Assembly (NCBI GenBank): GCA_905221605.1
Contig: CAJNDS010000138.1
Location: 1 to 64,000, forward strand
Direction of reading: 5' to 3'
Source of the DNA: Symbiodinium natans
Taxonomy: Eukaryota > Sar > Dinophyceae > Suessiales > Symbiodiniaceae
Length of the DNA stretch: 64,000 nt
The notes beneath the pieces were generated by a model. The model made no database searches. It worked only from the letters and a program-made list of their open reading frames with translations, and was not told the DNA's origin. Shown here piece after piece: positions 51,231 through 60,395 of the stretch. Position 1 is the first letter of the stretch. Every line of letters starts with the position of its first letter. A program made the translations under genes and the position numbers.

Positions 51231-51322
51231 AGACGACCCTTGACCCGAGGCGATGCCGAACCCACGGCACCACGATGCCAAACACGGCCCCAACCTCTAC
51301 CAGGCCCGGCAGCTGATTTTAG
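51231..51322 (+). CDS. Exon-like fragment with GTAGGT donor
   Basis: One frame reads MPNPRHHDAKHGPNLYQARQ then LIL plus G before GTAGGTTT. A second frame beginning right after the family-2 element (RRPLTRGDAEPTAPRC) is also open. Confidence 0.4.
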
Positions 51323-51325
51323 GTA

Positions 51326-51402
51326 GGTTTCAGGGTTCTAGGGTTCTAGGGTTCTAGCGTTCTAGATTTCTGGGGTTCTAGGGTTCTAGGGTTCTAGGGT
51401 TT
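51326..51402 (+). repeat. GGGTTCTA 8-mer array
   Basis: About nine units of GGGTTCTA, with a few single-base changes, then TTTAGGG. Confidence 0.9.
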
Positions 51403-51544
51403 AGGGCTCTTTGAGGGTTTAGGGCTCTTTCAGGGTTTAGGGGAATAACGTTTGGGAACAACGCCTGTGCTGGCGGCACTGAAGGGCTCCTTGGGGCTTG
51501 GCAGACAGCGCCCTACTTGGGAGGGGTTAGGGTTTAGGGTTTAG

Positions 51545-51650
51545 GGTTTAGGTTTTAGGTTTTAGGGTTTAGGGTTTAGGGTTTAGGGTTCAGGGTTCAG
51601 GGTTCAGGGTTCAGGGTTCAGGGTTCAGGGTTTAGGGTTTAGGGTTTGGG
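51545..51650 (+). repeat. TTTAGGG tract with TTCAGGG block
   Basis: TTTAGGG, TTTTAGG, then seven TTCAGGG, then TTTAGGG. Confidence 0.9.
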
Positions 51651-52003
51651 GTTATGGGACTCTGGCTTGCCTTCAGTCCAGTGGCAAAAAAGGGTTTGGG
51701 GTTATGCGATCTAAGGCTTGGCTTGAAGAGAGGCCCCTGCTTGGAGAGTTATTTGGGATGAAGTTAAATAAAGCTTAGGGTTTGGGAGTGGGCTTGGGCG
51801 TTTGGTACATGCATACTTCGAGTATCCGGTATGACGTAGGAGCCAGGCAGTTCAGTTTAGGCTTTGGGGTTTAGAGTTTAGGGTGCAGGGTTTACAGGCC
51901 TGAACCTATGTTTTGCTTAGGGCCCTTGGGGTTTCCGGGCGCGGGGGGGGGGGGGGGGGGGGGGGGAGCTTCGAAGTGCTTAGAATCAGGCCAAGACCAG
52001 ATA

Positions 52004-52163
52004 CTTCGAGGTTCCCGTGTACTTGCAAGTAGTTAGGGTGTGCCGTTCACGGGTACTGATAAGACTAAGTAGGGTTACAAGTAACAAGTACCCTGATACT
52101 ACTTCAAGTTTATACCCATAGTTACCCTGCTTGTACCCTACTCATAGGTACCCATAAGCGCAG
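52004..52163. mobile_element. Diverged family-1 element next to an exon
   Basis: CTTCGAGGTTCCCGTGTACT at the left and TAGGTACCCATAAGCG at the right, with further GTACTT/AAGTAC pairs inside. CAG at 52,161-52,163 would be the acceptor. Confidence 0.4.
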
Positions 52164-52262
52164 GTCAACACACACTACGTCAAGCCCGTGACCCTGGCTG
52201 CCGGTGGCATGTCCTACGCGCTGATGAAGCACCCAGAAGGCCGGCGATGGTCGAAGCTCCAA
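52164..52262 (+). CDS. Exon-like fragment
   Basis: Reads VNTHYVKPVTLAAGGMSYAL then MKHPEGRRWSKL. The THYVKP and GMSYAL pattern feels familiar from dinoflagellate predicted proteins but I cannot name a domain. Another frame is also open. Confidence 0.45.
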
Positions 52263-52995
52263 AGTTTCAGGCTGTGCCGAATAGCAGACTAAACCCTAGA
52301 CCGAAAACCCTCCTAGAGTAGCCTATATCCCCTTAAGGACAGGGGAGTAAATCCAAAAATCAGGCCTAATTCCCTTCTTGGGCTTTTTTTTCTGAACCCT
52401 GAACCCTACTTGAATCTTAGACCAGAAAGGGGCTCAGGGCTGGCAGGGTCGGCTGTCGCCAGGGCACGGGCCGAGTGGGTCATAGCCCTGCACGTCAGGT
52501 GAGTTTGGCGTAGCACGGCTTAAGACCGGAAAGCCACGCACACTGCCCTTTCTGGTGCATGTAAGGGGTGGGGTGTCCCTGTGAAACCCTAAACCCTAAA
52601 CCCTAAACCCTAAACTGCTTCCCCCCCCCAACAAAAAGTTAATAGATAAATAAGATAAAATAAAATACAGAAACATAAACAGCAGCAAGGCTTGAGCTGC
52701 GAGGTGTTCGTGTCGCATTCGTGGTGCGAAGGCCAGGTCCCCGGTTCTTAGGGGGGCTGAGGGTTTAGGGTTTAAAGGGTTTAATAGGGTTTAAGGTTTA
52801 GGGTTTAGGGTCCCAGTTGCAAAAGGGTTTAGGGTTTAGGGTTTGGAGGGTGAGGGTTAGGGTTTAGGGGTTTGGGATTTTGGGGCTTGAGGGTGTGGAG
52901 GTTTAGGGGGTTAGGGCATTCGGGTGTTGAGTCAGAACGGGCCTAGCCCTCAGAGGTTTAGGCTTTAGCTGAACCGCTTGTTACGGGATGAGGGC

Positions 52996-53095
52996 TGGTA
53001 TGTTCCCCCTTATACTAGCAGTCCTTCACAGGGTTCATAGTACCCCTGTTCTAATCCCTATTAAGGACTGCGAGTATAAGGGGGAACATCAAAAG
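52996..53095. mobile_element. Family-2 inverted-repeat element
   Basis: ATGTTCCCCCTTATACTAGC then AGTCCTT; right side AAGGACTGCGAGTATAAGGG then GGAACAT. Confidence 0.8.
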
Positions 53096-53358
53096 ATTAG
53101 GGTTTTATTGGATGTAAGATGCCACCCTCAAGAAAAAGCCTGTCGTCTTTGACCGGGGTCTTCCTAGGAAGGAATTGGGTATTTCGGGGTGGTGGCACTG
53201 CTGTGGCATCCTTTGGCCCAGGCACTTTTGGGCTTAGGGGATTGGGAGGAATTGGACGACTTGAGTGTCTCGAGCGTCTTGAATGTGCAGTTGAAGTCCG
53301 AGGTTGGGGGGGTTGTATATATATATATATATATTATATATATATATATATATGGATA

Positions 53359-53441
53359 TGGTAACCCCCCCCCCCCCCAGTGACCTACCCTTTTTCGCCT
53401 TGTCTCAAGTCACCCAGCTGCACTGCAACATAGCGTGTTTC
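53359..53441 (+). mobile_element. Detached end of the 5.3-kb TIR element
   Basis: GGTAACCCC...CAGTGACCTACCCTTTTTCG then CCTTGTCTCAAGTCACCCAG matches the inverse of 7,380-7,460 for over 80 bp, including CTGCACTGCAA and ATAGCGT.TTTCTA. TA runs lie at both sides. Confidence 0.8.
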
Positions 53442-53648
53442 TATATATATATATGTGTGTGTGTGTACGAATATACATATTTTGCGTTCATTCAAAGTGT
53501 GTATTTGGCTTTGTTTGTATTTCCCTGAGTACTTGCCAGAAAGGGCCCATAGTCCGCGTGGATCAAGCCCTTGCCCGTTGTGCTGGCGGCAGCTCAGTTT
53601 AATTTCCTACAAGCTGCTGGTGTGTTGAGGAGCAACCCGTGCGAATGA

Positions 53649-53843
53649 AGCCCCACGAGCCTTCTCAGCCCACGTAAAAGCCCTGCGAATCGCGAAGGTG
53701 TTTTCCAGCTCAGTGTCTCGGCACACGGGGGTCACTGCTTCGAGGGGTTTCGAGAAGTCCGGAAACTGAGATCGGAAGGAATTCGGAGGGATTTACGGAT
53801 GAAGAGCTTAAAGAGCCCCTACACCCCAAACTCCAAAGCCTAA
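53649..53843 (+). CDS. Coding-like region, 64 codons, no ATG start
   Basis: Reads REGVFQLSVSAHGGHCFEGF then REVRKLRSEGIRRDLRMKSL and KSPYTPNSKA with TAA. Little repeat in its flanks. Family unknown. Confidence 0.45.
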   Translation, partial: SPTSLLSPRKSPANREGVFQLSVSAHGGHCFEGFREVRKLRSEGIRRDLRMKSLKSPYTPNSKA

Positions 53844-53928
53844 ACACCCAAGCTCGTCCCTAAGCTGCGGGCACTTCGCATGAAACATGTGTTCCTTTTT
53901 TTGGGGGGGCGGTGGGTTCTCTTCTAGA

Positions 53929-53977
53929 GTAACCAACCCCAAAAAAGGGGTTTATAATATGGTTACTGGACTACCCA
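53929..53977. mobile_element. Short hairpin element, family 7
   Basis: AGTAACCAACCCCAAAAAAG and the inverse GGTTACTGG. A similar unit, AGTAACAAACCCC to GTCATTACTGG, lies at 62,518-62,567. Confidence 0.4.
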
Positions 53978-54009
53978 GCCATTTAGGGGCAAGGTTGTAA
54001 GCCAGCTTA

Positions 54010-54105
54010 GGCAACAGCATTCGGCGCGCCTGGCCGCAGCTGCAAGTTCTTCAGAACCTGTACTGCTGCCTGCTGGCAAACCCTCAGCCGCTTGAAGCGA
54101 TTTAG
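54010..54105 (+). CDS. Terminal exon-like fragment
   Basis: Reads SIRRAWPQLQVLQNLYCCLL then ANPQPLEAI and TAG. A second frame (QQHSARLAAAASSSEPVLLP) is open too. Confidence 0.35.
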   Translation, partial: GNSIRRAWPQLQVLQNLYCCLLANPQPLEAI

Positions 54106-54365
54106 GCTTTAGGGGTTTAGGGTTTAAGGTTTAGGCTTAGGGTTCAGGGTTTAGGGTTTAGGGTTCAGGGGCCCAAAGCCCTTCAAGTCGAAAGCCAAAC
54201 CCGCGAACATAGCCAAGCATTGATCGTGGGGCCTAAGCCTCGGATTTCCTTTTTTGAGAGTTCTCAATGTCCTCAGTCCCCAAAGCTCCCTTCTTTCGGC
54301 AGGTCCCCACACATGCTATAAGGTTTAGGGTTTTGGGTTACCGGGTTTAGGGTTTGGGGCTCAGG

Positions 54366-54732
54366 GGTTTGGTGTCTTTCGAATACTAGGATGCCCAGTA
54401 GTGTGCATGGTGTTTTTGAGCTTGCTTTGCACTTGGCCTGTTGTTTTCGTTTGTTGTCGATGCTTGCTGCCAAATTGCTTGTTGTGACGATATTCTTCTC
54501 GCTGGGTGTGCGTGCTACATTGGTCGTGGGCTGAACCCCCTCTGCAGCTGACAGTGCCTTCTCCATGTGTAACGGTTGCGTTGCCTCCTTACATCTGTTC
54601 GTGCTTTCGATGCGCTGGTAAACGCGCAATTTGATGAGAATGTCGCCCTTGTTTGCTCGATTTTCGCTTGATTCCCAGCCTTATGTTGCTGGTTGGCGAC
54701 CCTTGGCTGCACTAGCTAATTCCCCCACTTGA
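54366..54732 (+). CDS. Cluster of three coding-like frames, one hydrophobic
   Basis: 54,390-54,527 reads MPSSVHGVFELALHLACCFR then LLSMLAAKLLVVTIFFSLGV and a stop, a plausible membrane segment. After CTCTGCAG (54,545) a frame reads ADSAFSMCNGCVASLHLFVL to a GTAAAC donor. 54,627-54,732 reads MRMSPLFARFSLDSQPYVAG then WRPLAALANSPT and a stop. A minus-strand frame over 54,273-54,629 competes. Product unknown. Confidence 0.35.
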
Positions 54733-54832
54733 ACTCTGTGACGGAGGGGGGCGATGACGCTTGCGGAGCCCCCCTGAGAAGTTGAGAGGGACGTGGGAGG
54801 CAGGCCGCACCGTAAGTGCTGGTCGACACTCA

Positions 54833-54858
54833 CTCACTCACTCACTCACTCACTCAGT
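54833..54858 (+). repeat. CACT microsatellite
   Basis: Six to seven ACTC units. Confidence 0.9.
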
Positions 54859-55473
54859 AGTACCCTTATTCCCTAATTGGGGGGGTTTAGGTTCCCTTCT
54901 AAACCCCTTTAAGCAAAAAAAGGGCACCCTTTTTAAGCCTAGGTTACTGGGCAGCCTAGAATAAGAGCCTACCACGAGCTTGACGGTCAGGAACTTGGAC
55001 ATCTCGTCGCTCCTAGATGTGGAGCCAGAGCACAGTCCCTTTGCCAGGGCCTTGCAGAAGGCACCCGCCATCTCACGGGGTTTGTCTTGTTGTACAGCAG
55101 CTCAGACTTTACTAGTTTTTGCCCCCCCCCAAAAAAAAACTTTGGGCTTTTTTGGGGATGTTTGTGCTTTTCTTTGGTAGGTGGGGAGGGGGGGGGGGAT
55201 TGTTGGGGAGTTTCGGCAGATCCAAGCCCGATACCCCCAACGCGAGAACCCTAAAACCTGAGGATGCTTTCGGCTTCGAGAGTTTTAAGGTGTAGCGCCC
55301 CTTGGGTTATATGGGTTGGTGGTCTCTTTAAGTAGGATTTCTGTTTTTTTTTTGTTTTTTTCTTTTGTGGGGGGGGGTTCTTATCAGGGTATCTAGGGGC
55401 TATATTAAGGTATAAGGGTAACAGATAAAGCGGCCACCGGCCTTTATAAGCCTTGGGTCCTTTTGTAGAGTAC

Positions 55474-55598
55474 CTTGGAGGTTCATGTGGGTACTTATAA
55501 GTAGGGCAACTGTAGGTATAAGTTATAATTATAGCCGTACGTCGGGTAATTACTTAGAACTTCAGAACCCTACTGATAAGTATCCATGAACCTTCAAG
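55474..55598. mobile_element. Family-1 inverted-repeat element
   Basis: CTTGGAGGTTCATGTGGGTA and the inverse AAGTATCCATGAACCTTCAAG (the latter counted from 55,578), 125 bp. Confidence 0.7.
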
Positions 55599-55678
55599 CA
55601 GAGGTTACAAGTCCCTTTGCCTCTGCTGGGAGGAAGCGTGGAGTCTTTCGGGTGCTTGGGGTACACCCTGAGTGCTAG

Positions 55679-56279
55679 ACCCTAGAAGGGGGGGCATTCA
55701 GCGCTAGGAGGCGCATCCCCAAGGACTTCGGGGGCTTAGAAGTGCAGTTTAGGGTTTAGGGTTTAGGGTTTAGGGTTTAGGGTTTAGGGTTTAGGGTTTA
55801 GGGTTTAGGGTTTAGGGTTTAGGGTAAAACCCTAAATCCTAAACCCTAAACCCTGTACCCTGAACCTCCAAGCAAGAAAAGAAGGCCACGCACCTCCTCG
55901 TGGTGCCGAACTCCTCCGTGGGCATCTACTCGAGGCTCTGGTGTGCCGCTTGGGCAGAAGGAGGAAACCAGGCCCCCAACCAGACTTGTGACTTCGTCTC
56001 TGAAATGGGTTTAGGGTTTAGGGTTTAGGGTTTAGGGTGTAGGGTGTAGGGTTTAGGGTTACAACAACGAGAGAGAGAACCCTAAGCCCTACGAAACCCT
56101 AAACCCTTAACCCAAAACAACCCTACTGAACCTTACAAAACCCTACAAAACCCTGAAACCCGAGCCACGGCGGTATCACAAAAATTGCGCAAGCTGCCCA
56201 GGTCTACGAAGCCTACTTGGGCATCCTGCCTGAGTTGAGGCTAACTGTGTCCCAGTTTTTGCGGGCCCTAAGGGTTTAG
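55679..56279 (+). CDS. Three-exon gene fragment with telomere-repeat introns
   Basis: Exon 1 (to 55,741) reads AFSARRRIPKDFGGLE, phase 0. Exon 2 (55,873-56,008) reads QEKKATHLLVVPNSSVGIYS then RLWCAAWAEGGNQAPNQTCD and FVSEM plus G. Exon 3 (from 56,194) supplies CT GCC, reading AQVYEAYLGILPELRLTVSQ then FLRA. All three join in phase. The VP.SSxxxYSRLWCAxE pattern recalls a motif common in dinoflagellate predicted proteins; function unknown. Introns are telomere-repeat rich. Exon 3 ends near GG/GTTTAGGG, so the gene probably continues downstream. Confidence 0.6.
55742..55872 (+). repeat. Putative intron made mostly of telomere repeats
   Basis: GTGCAG, then about eleven TTTAGGG units, then inverted CCCTAAA units, then GTACCCTGAACCTCCAAG, which is a family-1 right end. 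GT and AG fit the exon phases on both sides. Confidence 0.6.
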
Positions 56280-56511
56280 GGTTTAGGGCTTCGGGCTTAG
56301 GGTTTAGAGTCTGGGGTTTCGGGTTTAGCGTGCAAAGGTGGGGCTGATTAGTTAAGTTTGCGGCTGAGCTGGGCGGGGTTCAGTGGCTTTGCGTTAGGGC
56401 TCATGGCTGGGCCGGAGGTGCGGATATTGATGAGGGTTGCACATTTAAGATGTTCAGTTCTTGAGCTGAGGAGGGTGTCAGTCATGACGCACGTTGTTCA
56501 GGGGGTTTTGA

Positions 56512-56640
56512 GGGCCAACGCCCTACACCTTGATCATCAGCAACACAGCCACCACATTCGACGCACAGATGAGGCACGGTCTTCAAGACGACGTACCTCC
56601 TGCCAGCCACTGGCCTCAACACCCACGGTTCGGATTCAGG
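56512..56640 (+). CDS. Exon-like fragment
   Basis: Reads TPYTLIISNTATTFDAQMRH then GLQDDVPPASHWPQHPRF. A longer frame with other phase covers 56,358-56,660 but is less protein-like. Could belong to the gene at 55.7-56.3 kb. Confidence 0.45.
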
Positions 56641-56710
56641 GTATAGGATTTACATCTTAGGGTTTAGGGTTTGGGGTTTAGGGCTTACGGTTTAGGGTTT
56701 AGGGTGGGGC

Positions 56711-56890
56711 TTGGCCGAGGCTGCTTCCAAAACGGCATCAGCCTCCCATGTGCTCCAAGGTAGGGGCACAGGGGTGCAGAATTGGATTTTGTGGTCCGGG
56801 TCGTATACGTATGTAGGGAATCAGAAGATCGCGATAAGAGCGGAACATTGCAGGGCGGAAAAAGATGAAATAGTAGCCGGCAAACCCGAA
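56711..56890 (+). CDS. Coding-like region
   Basis: Reads LAEAASKTASASHVLQ up to a possible GTAGGG donor, and continues NWILWSGSYTYVGNQKIAIR then AEHCRAEKDEIVAGKPE. Product unknown. Confidence 0.4.
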
Positions 56891-57184
56891 ACCCTAGACT
56901 CTGTAGACCTAAACCCTACACCCAGACACCCTGAGCCCTAAACCCAAAAACCCTTAGACCCTAAACCCTTAGTCACAGTAGCTCCCACGCGCTCCGGTTT
57001 CAGACAGGCTTTAACCTTCCTGAGCAGTACGAAAAACTCCTGGAAGCCCAATGGTCAACCTGCTTTCCCTTCGTGAACTCAGCTAGCAACGAACCCCCTC
57101 ATCCCCTGTTGGCATAAGCGGTTTTCGAACCTGCTAAGTCACAAAGAATATATGTGTATAAGTAAATGAATAAATACAGAAGAT

Positions 57185-57185
57185 C

Positions 57186-57218
<33 letters not shown>

Positions 57219-57262
57219 ATTATATATATATATATATAGTATAGATATATACATACATCATA
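57185..57262. repeat. TA/TG microsatellite
   Basis: TA, TG and TA runs in succession. Confidence 0.95.
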
Positions 57263-57494
57263 TACAATTTATGAAAATCCTGCCACGGCTTTAGGACTTA
57301 AACAGGTGGCATAGACAGACATCGCCCGCGCAGCAGGTGGTTCTAGAAGCCCTAAACCCTAAACCCTATAACCTTGTGAACCCTACACCTTAGACCCTAG
57401 AACCTTATGAACCCTATAACCTTACAAGCCCTACGCCTTATATCCTTATAAGCCCTTAACCCCAAAAGCCCGAGACAAAACCCTAAACCAGGTG

Positions 57495-57583
57495 ATGCCC
57501 CGCAACTCCGCACGACGGCGCGTCATGGGGAGGCAACGCCGGTCTGGGGTTGAAGCTGAGGGTCGAAATCAAGGGTTTAGGGT
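57495..57583 (+). CDS. Weak small ORF, basic
   Basis: MPRNSARRRVMGRQRRSGVE then AEGRNQ, running into TTTAGGG. Composition alone supports it. Confidence 0.25.
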
Positions 57584-58149
57584 TTAGGGCTTAGGGTTTA
57601 GGGTTTAGGGGTTAGGGGTTTTAGGGTTTAGGGCTTAGGGTTAAGGGCTTAGTCCAAGGTAGAACCGCATGGCGAAGTAGACCCGAACCTCATTCTAGCC
57701 TGTTTTTTTGTGGGGCCAACGCCATATAAAAAAAAAAATATAAAATAAATAAAATAAAAAAAAAACTGGCCGCAGTGCCTTCATGCTAACGGTACTTGCA
57801 TTGTGCCGGAATATGGTTGCTTACCTCCTTTAAGGGGTTCTGAAGCATGGGCCCTTTGATTTCTAGAGGGTATATATACAAGGGCTATATAAGGGGCCCC
57901 CTGTCAGGGGCCCAGACTAAGGGGTTTAGGGTTGAGCGGGTTGGGTTTAGGGTTGAGTGGATTTAGGGTTTAGGGTTTACGGTCTAGGGTCATGTAACCA
58001 CCCTAAGATTCAGGGGTTGGGTTTGGGGGGTCCTGGCTTCGGGTGCAGATGTCCCCCTCCATCTTGAAGAACTTGAGCGGCCGGGGGGGGGGGGCAGGGG
58101 GGTTGCTGAAGCACTAAACCCCAAACCCTAACCCCTGAACCCAACATTC

Positions 58150-58410
58150 AAAGGACGTTCAAACTGAAAAGCCCAGCAGGAGTCCCGCAACTGAGGAGAC
58201 GACCTTGCAAAACTCACAGTCAGAGACCTTAAGCAGCTCAAGAAGATTTCCCCATGTAACCCTAAACCCTAAACCCCAAGGAGTTTTGGGCCGAAACTCA
58301 ATCCGTAAGCCCTTCCTTGGGTACCTGGAGGACCAAATGAACCCTTTAATGGAGTTTATGGCTCAAACTATGGCATGTGATCCCCTTGTGGGACTTGTAG
58401 TAGTATAGGG
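58150..58410 (+). CDS. Coding-like region with a possible CCCTAAA mini-intron
   Basis: Reads KDVQTEKPSRSPATEETTLQ then NSQSETLSSSRRFPH, then GTAACCC and CCCTAAA repeats ending CCAAG (58,256-58,280). Unspliced, the frame stays open as VTLNPKPQG and on to YLEDQMNPLMEFMAQT, the latter over a family-6-like sequence (GAGGACCAAATGAACCC). Serine/threonine-rich. Confidence 0.45.
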
Positions 58411-58559
58411 TTCCTAAACCAAACCTTAATCCCTAAACCCTAATCCCTAAACCCTCAACCCCGATTTTATGGGTCCATCCGGTCTACCAGGGTTTCAAGA
58501 AATATGCCCTAAACGTATGTTCAGAGCACCTCTGGCCTCTTGGTCTAAAGCTCAAACTG

Positions 58560-58632
58560 GAGCTGCTCTATTTAGGGTTTAGGGTTTAGGGTTTAGGGTT
58601 TAGGGTTTAGGGTTAGGGTTTAGGGTTTAGGG
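58560..58632 (+). repeat. TTTAGGG array
   Basis: About ten units, one shortened to TTAGGG. Confidence 0.95.
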
Positions 58633-58952
58633 TGTGGGGTCTGGTCACAGGGAGTCTTCTTCTCTGGGCCCTGATCCCTGCAGAACCTTAACCCTTATAA
58701 ACGCAGTCTCTTCACCCTGGACCCTATAAACACCCTAAACCCAGATCCGCTCAAGTGAGCCTGAAACCACAAGCCTTATCCCTAAATCCTGAACCCTAAT
58801 CGCTATGTTTCCTTTAAGCCCCAAAACCTATCCCCATCCTTGCAAGGACCCAAAAAAATTTGGCCCCTAAGGACCCCAATAAATTCAGTCCCTGCAAGGA
58901 TAGCCCTAAACCCTAAACCCGAAACCCTAAACCCTAAACCCATGATTGCCAG

Positions 58953-59217
58953 GACGGTCTTACTTCCCATCGTCCTGGGCCTGGTCTTGGGATGCGTGTG
59001 GCGCCCCGACTGAGACAAGAAATGCCTTTCTGGCTTGGGGATGTTTGGAGGTTCAGGGTACTTTGAACCCCAGTTATTGGTGTACTTACAAGCTCCCTAA
59101 GTCCCCTAAGTCCTCTAAGTAGGTTATAAGTAGACTTACAATTGCGGTTAGTACCCATGAACCTCCAAGTATCCTGAGGCCTGCAACATGGGATTTAGCC
59201 CTTGTCTTGAGGCTTAG
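58953..59217 (+). CDS. Two-exon fragment with a family-1 element as intron
   Basis: Exon 1 (to 59,050, after TTGCCAG) reads RSYFPSSWAWSWDACGAPTE then TRNAFLAWGCLE, ending GAG. Removing 59,051-59,169 continues in phase 0 as YPEACNMGFSPCLEA and TAG. A competing frame from ATG 58,943 (MIARTVLLPIVLGLVLGCVW) is also open. Product unknown. Confidence 0.5.
59051..59169. mobile_element. Family-1 element as putative intron
   Basis: TTTGGAGGTTCAGGGTACTT at the left (from 59,044) and AGTACCCATGAACCTCCAAG at the right are inverse. TTGGAG is kept by the exon; GTTCAGG is the donor and CCAAG the acceptor. Confidence 0.7.
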
Positions 59218-59249
59218 TGTTTCTTGTTTGCCATCGCTCGAAATTCTTA

Positions 59250-59330
59250 GGGGCTGGGCAGGTAACCTCTAACCTTTGTGGTTACATCGAATCCTACTAA
59301 ACACAAACGGTTGACCTTTTTTCGGGCTAG
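59250..59330. mobile_element. Family-5 short element
   Basis: GCTGGGCAGGTAACCTCTAA to AACGGTTGACCTTTTTTCGG. Confidence 0.4.
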
Positions 59331-59969
59331 GGTATTTAGCCCTTGAGATCTAATAAGGAGACAGCAGCTCTTTAGGGTTCTTGTGGTTTCGCGCCGCCCT
59401 CAGCGGTAGGTGTGTGTGCGCGAGTTTGCGCTGTTTTGAAGTTGCGACCTTCCAATTTCAGTGCTCAGCTCGGCGGAAAAAAAAGTAGTTTCATGGGCCC
59501 TTCATGTGGTCCCCTTACCTTAGAGGGTTCTGAAGTATGTGCTCTTGGGTGTTTGAGGGAATGTAAGGGGAAGGCAAGGGGTCCCCTTGTGGCTGCCCAT
59601 ATTAAGGGACCATGGAACCACCCCAAGATAAGACTTGGCGTGGGTTACTATAATCCCCTATAGAACTGAAAGTGTACACTTTTGGGGCTTGTGGGGTCAG
59701 CAACGAAGCGTATAAACTCGTACCCTATACAATTCCTGAAAGGGTATAGGGCCCTCGTTCTTTCATTCCCTCCCTAAATCCTAAACCCTAAACTCTAAAC
59801 CCTAAATCCTAAACCCTAAACCCTAAACCCTTAACCTTAAACCCTAAACCCTAACCAACAGTAAGTTGTCCCACCAAGGGAGGGCGTGCACGAGTTCATC
59901 CCAAAGGAGGCTCGAAATCAATTTCTCCTCTGGAGCTCCCTGGCCGCGTTTTTTTTTTTTTTTGGGGGG

Positions 59970-60047
59970 GGGGGGTTTAGGGTTTAGGGTTTAGGGTTTA
60001 GGGTTTAGGGTTTAGGGTTTAGGGTTTAGGGTTTAGGGTTTAGGGTC
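59970..60047 (+). repeat. TTTAGGG array
   Basis: Eleven units after T17-G11. Confidence 0.95.
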
Positions 60048-60281
60048 ATCTATACTGTTGGCTTGAGAACCGCCCAACAAATCAACGGCGATATTCCCGA
60101 TTTTCCCCGTACAAGGAGTGCCAAAGACCCTTCAGTTTTTGTGTTGCCGTTGCGAGCGGGTTTCCCAGCAAGCTTGCTCCTAGACTGGGTTCAAGAAGGT
60201 GTGAGGGAGGCGACGCAGGATGGGACCTGGCCGGTTGCAGCCGGTTGCAAAAGGATTTCGGCGTACCTAGATCATCTGTGA
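60048..60281 (+). CDS. Coding-like region, about 77 codons
   Basis: Reads LRTAQQINGDIPDFPRTRSA then KDPSVFVLPLRAGFPASLLL, DWVQEGVREATQDGTWPVAA and GCKRISAYLDHL with a stop. Starts right after the TTTAGGG array. The minus-strand frame is a shadow. Family unknown. Confidence 0.5.
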   Translation: MYTVGLRTAQQINGDIPDFPRTRSAKDPSVFVLPLRAGFPASLLLDWVQEGVREATQDGTWPVAAGCKRISAYLDHL

Positions 60282-60395
60282 CCCTTATGGGGTTTAAGTG
60301 GCGCATATTTAGGAGTATTTTTCAGAGAGTTCCATGCGCCAACCTAGGTACAGCTTGACCTCAGCAAATGCTTTCATCTCTTACCCTAAGGGAGA

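Noticed and set aside
53119-53528. ORFs around 53.1-53.5 kb
   Set aside because: They run through TA microsatellites and the detached TIR end; only composition-poor pieces remain.
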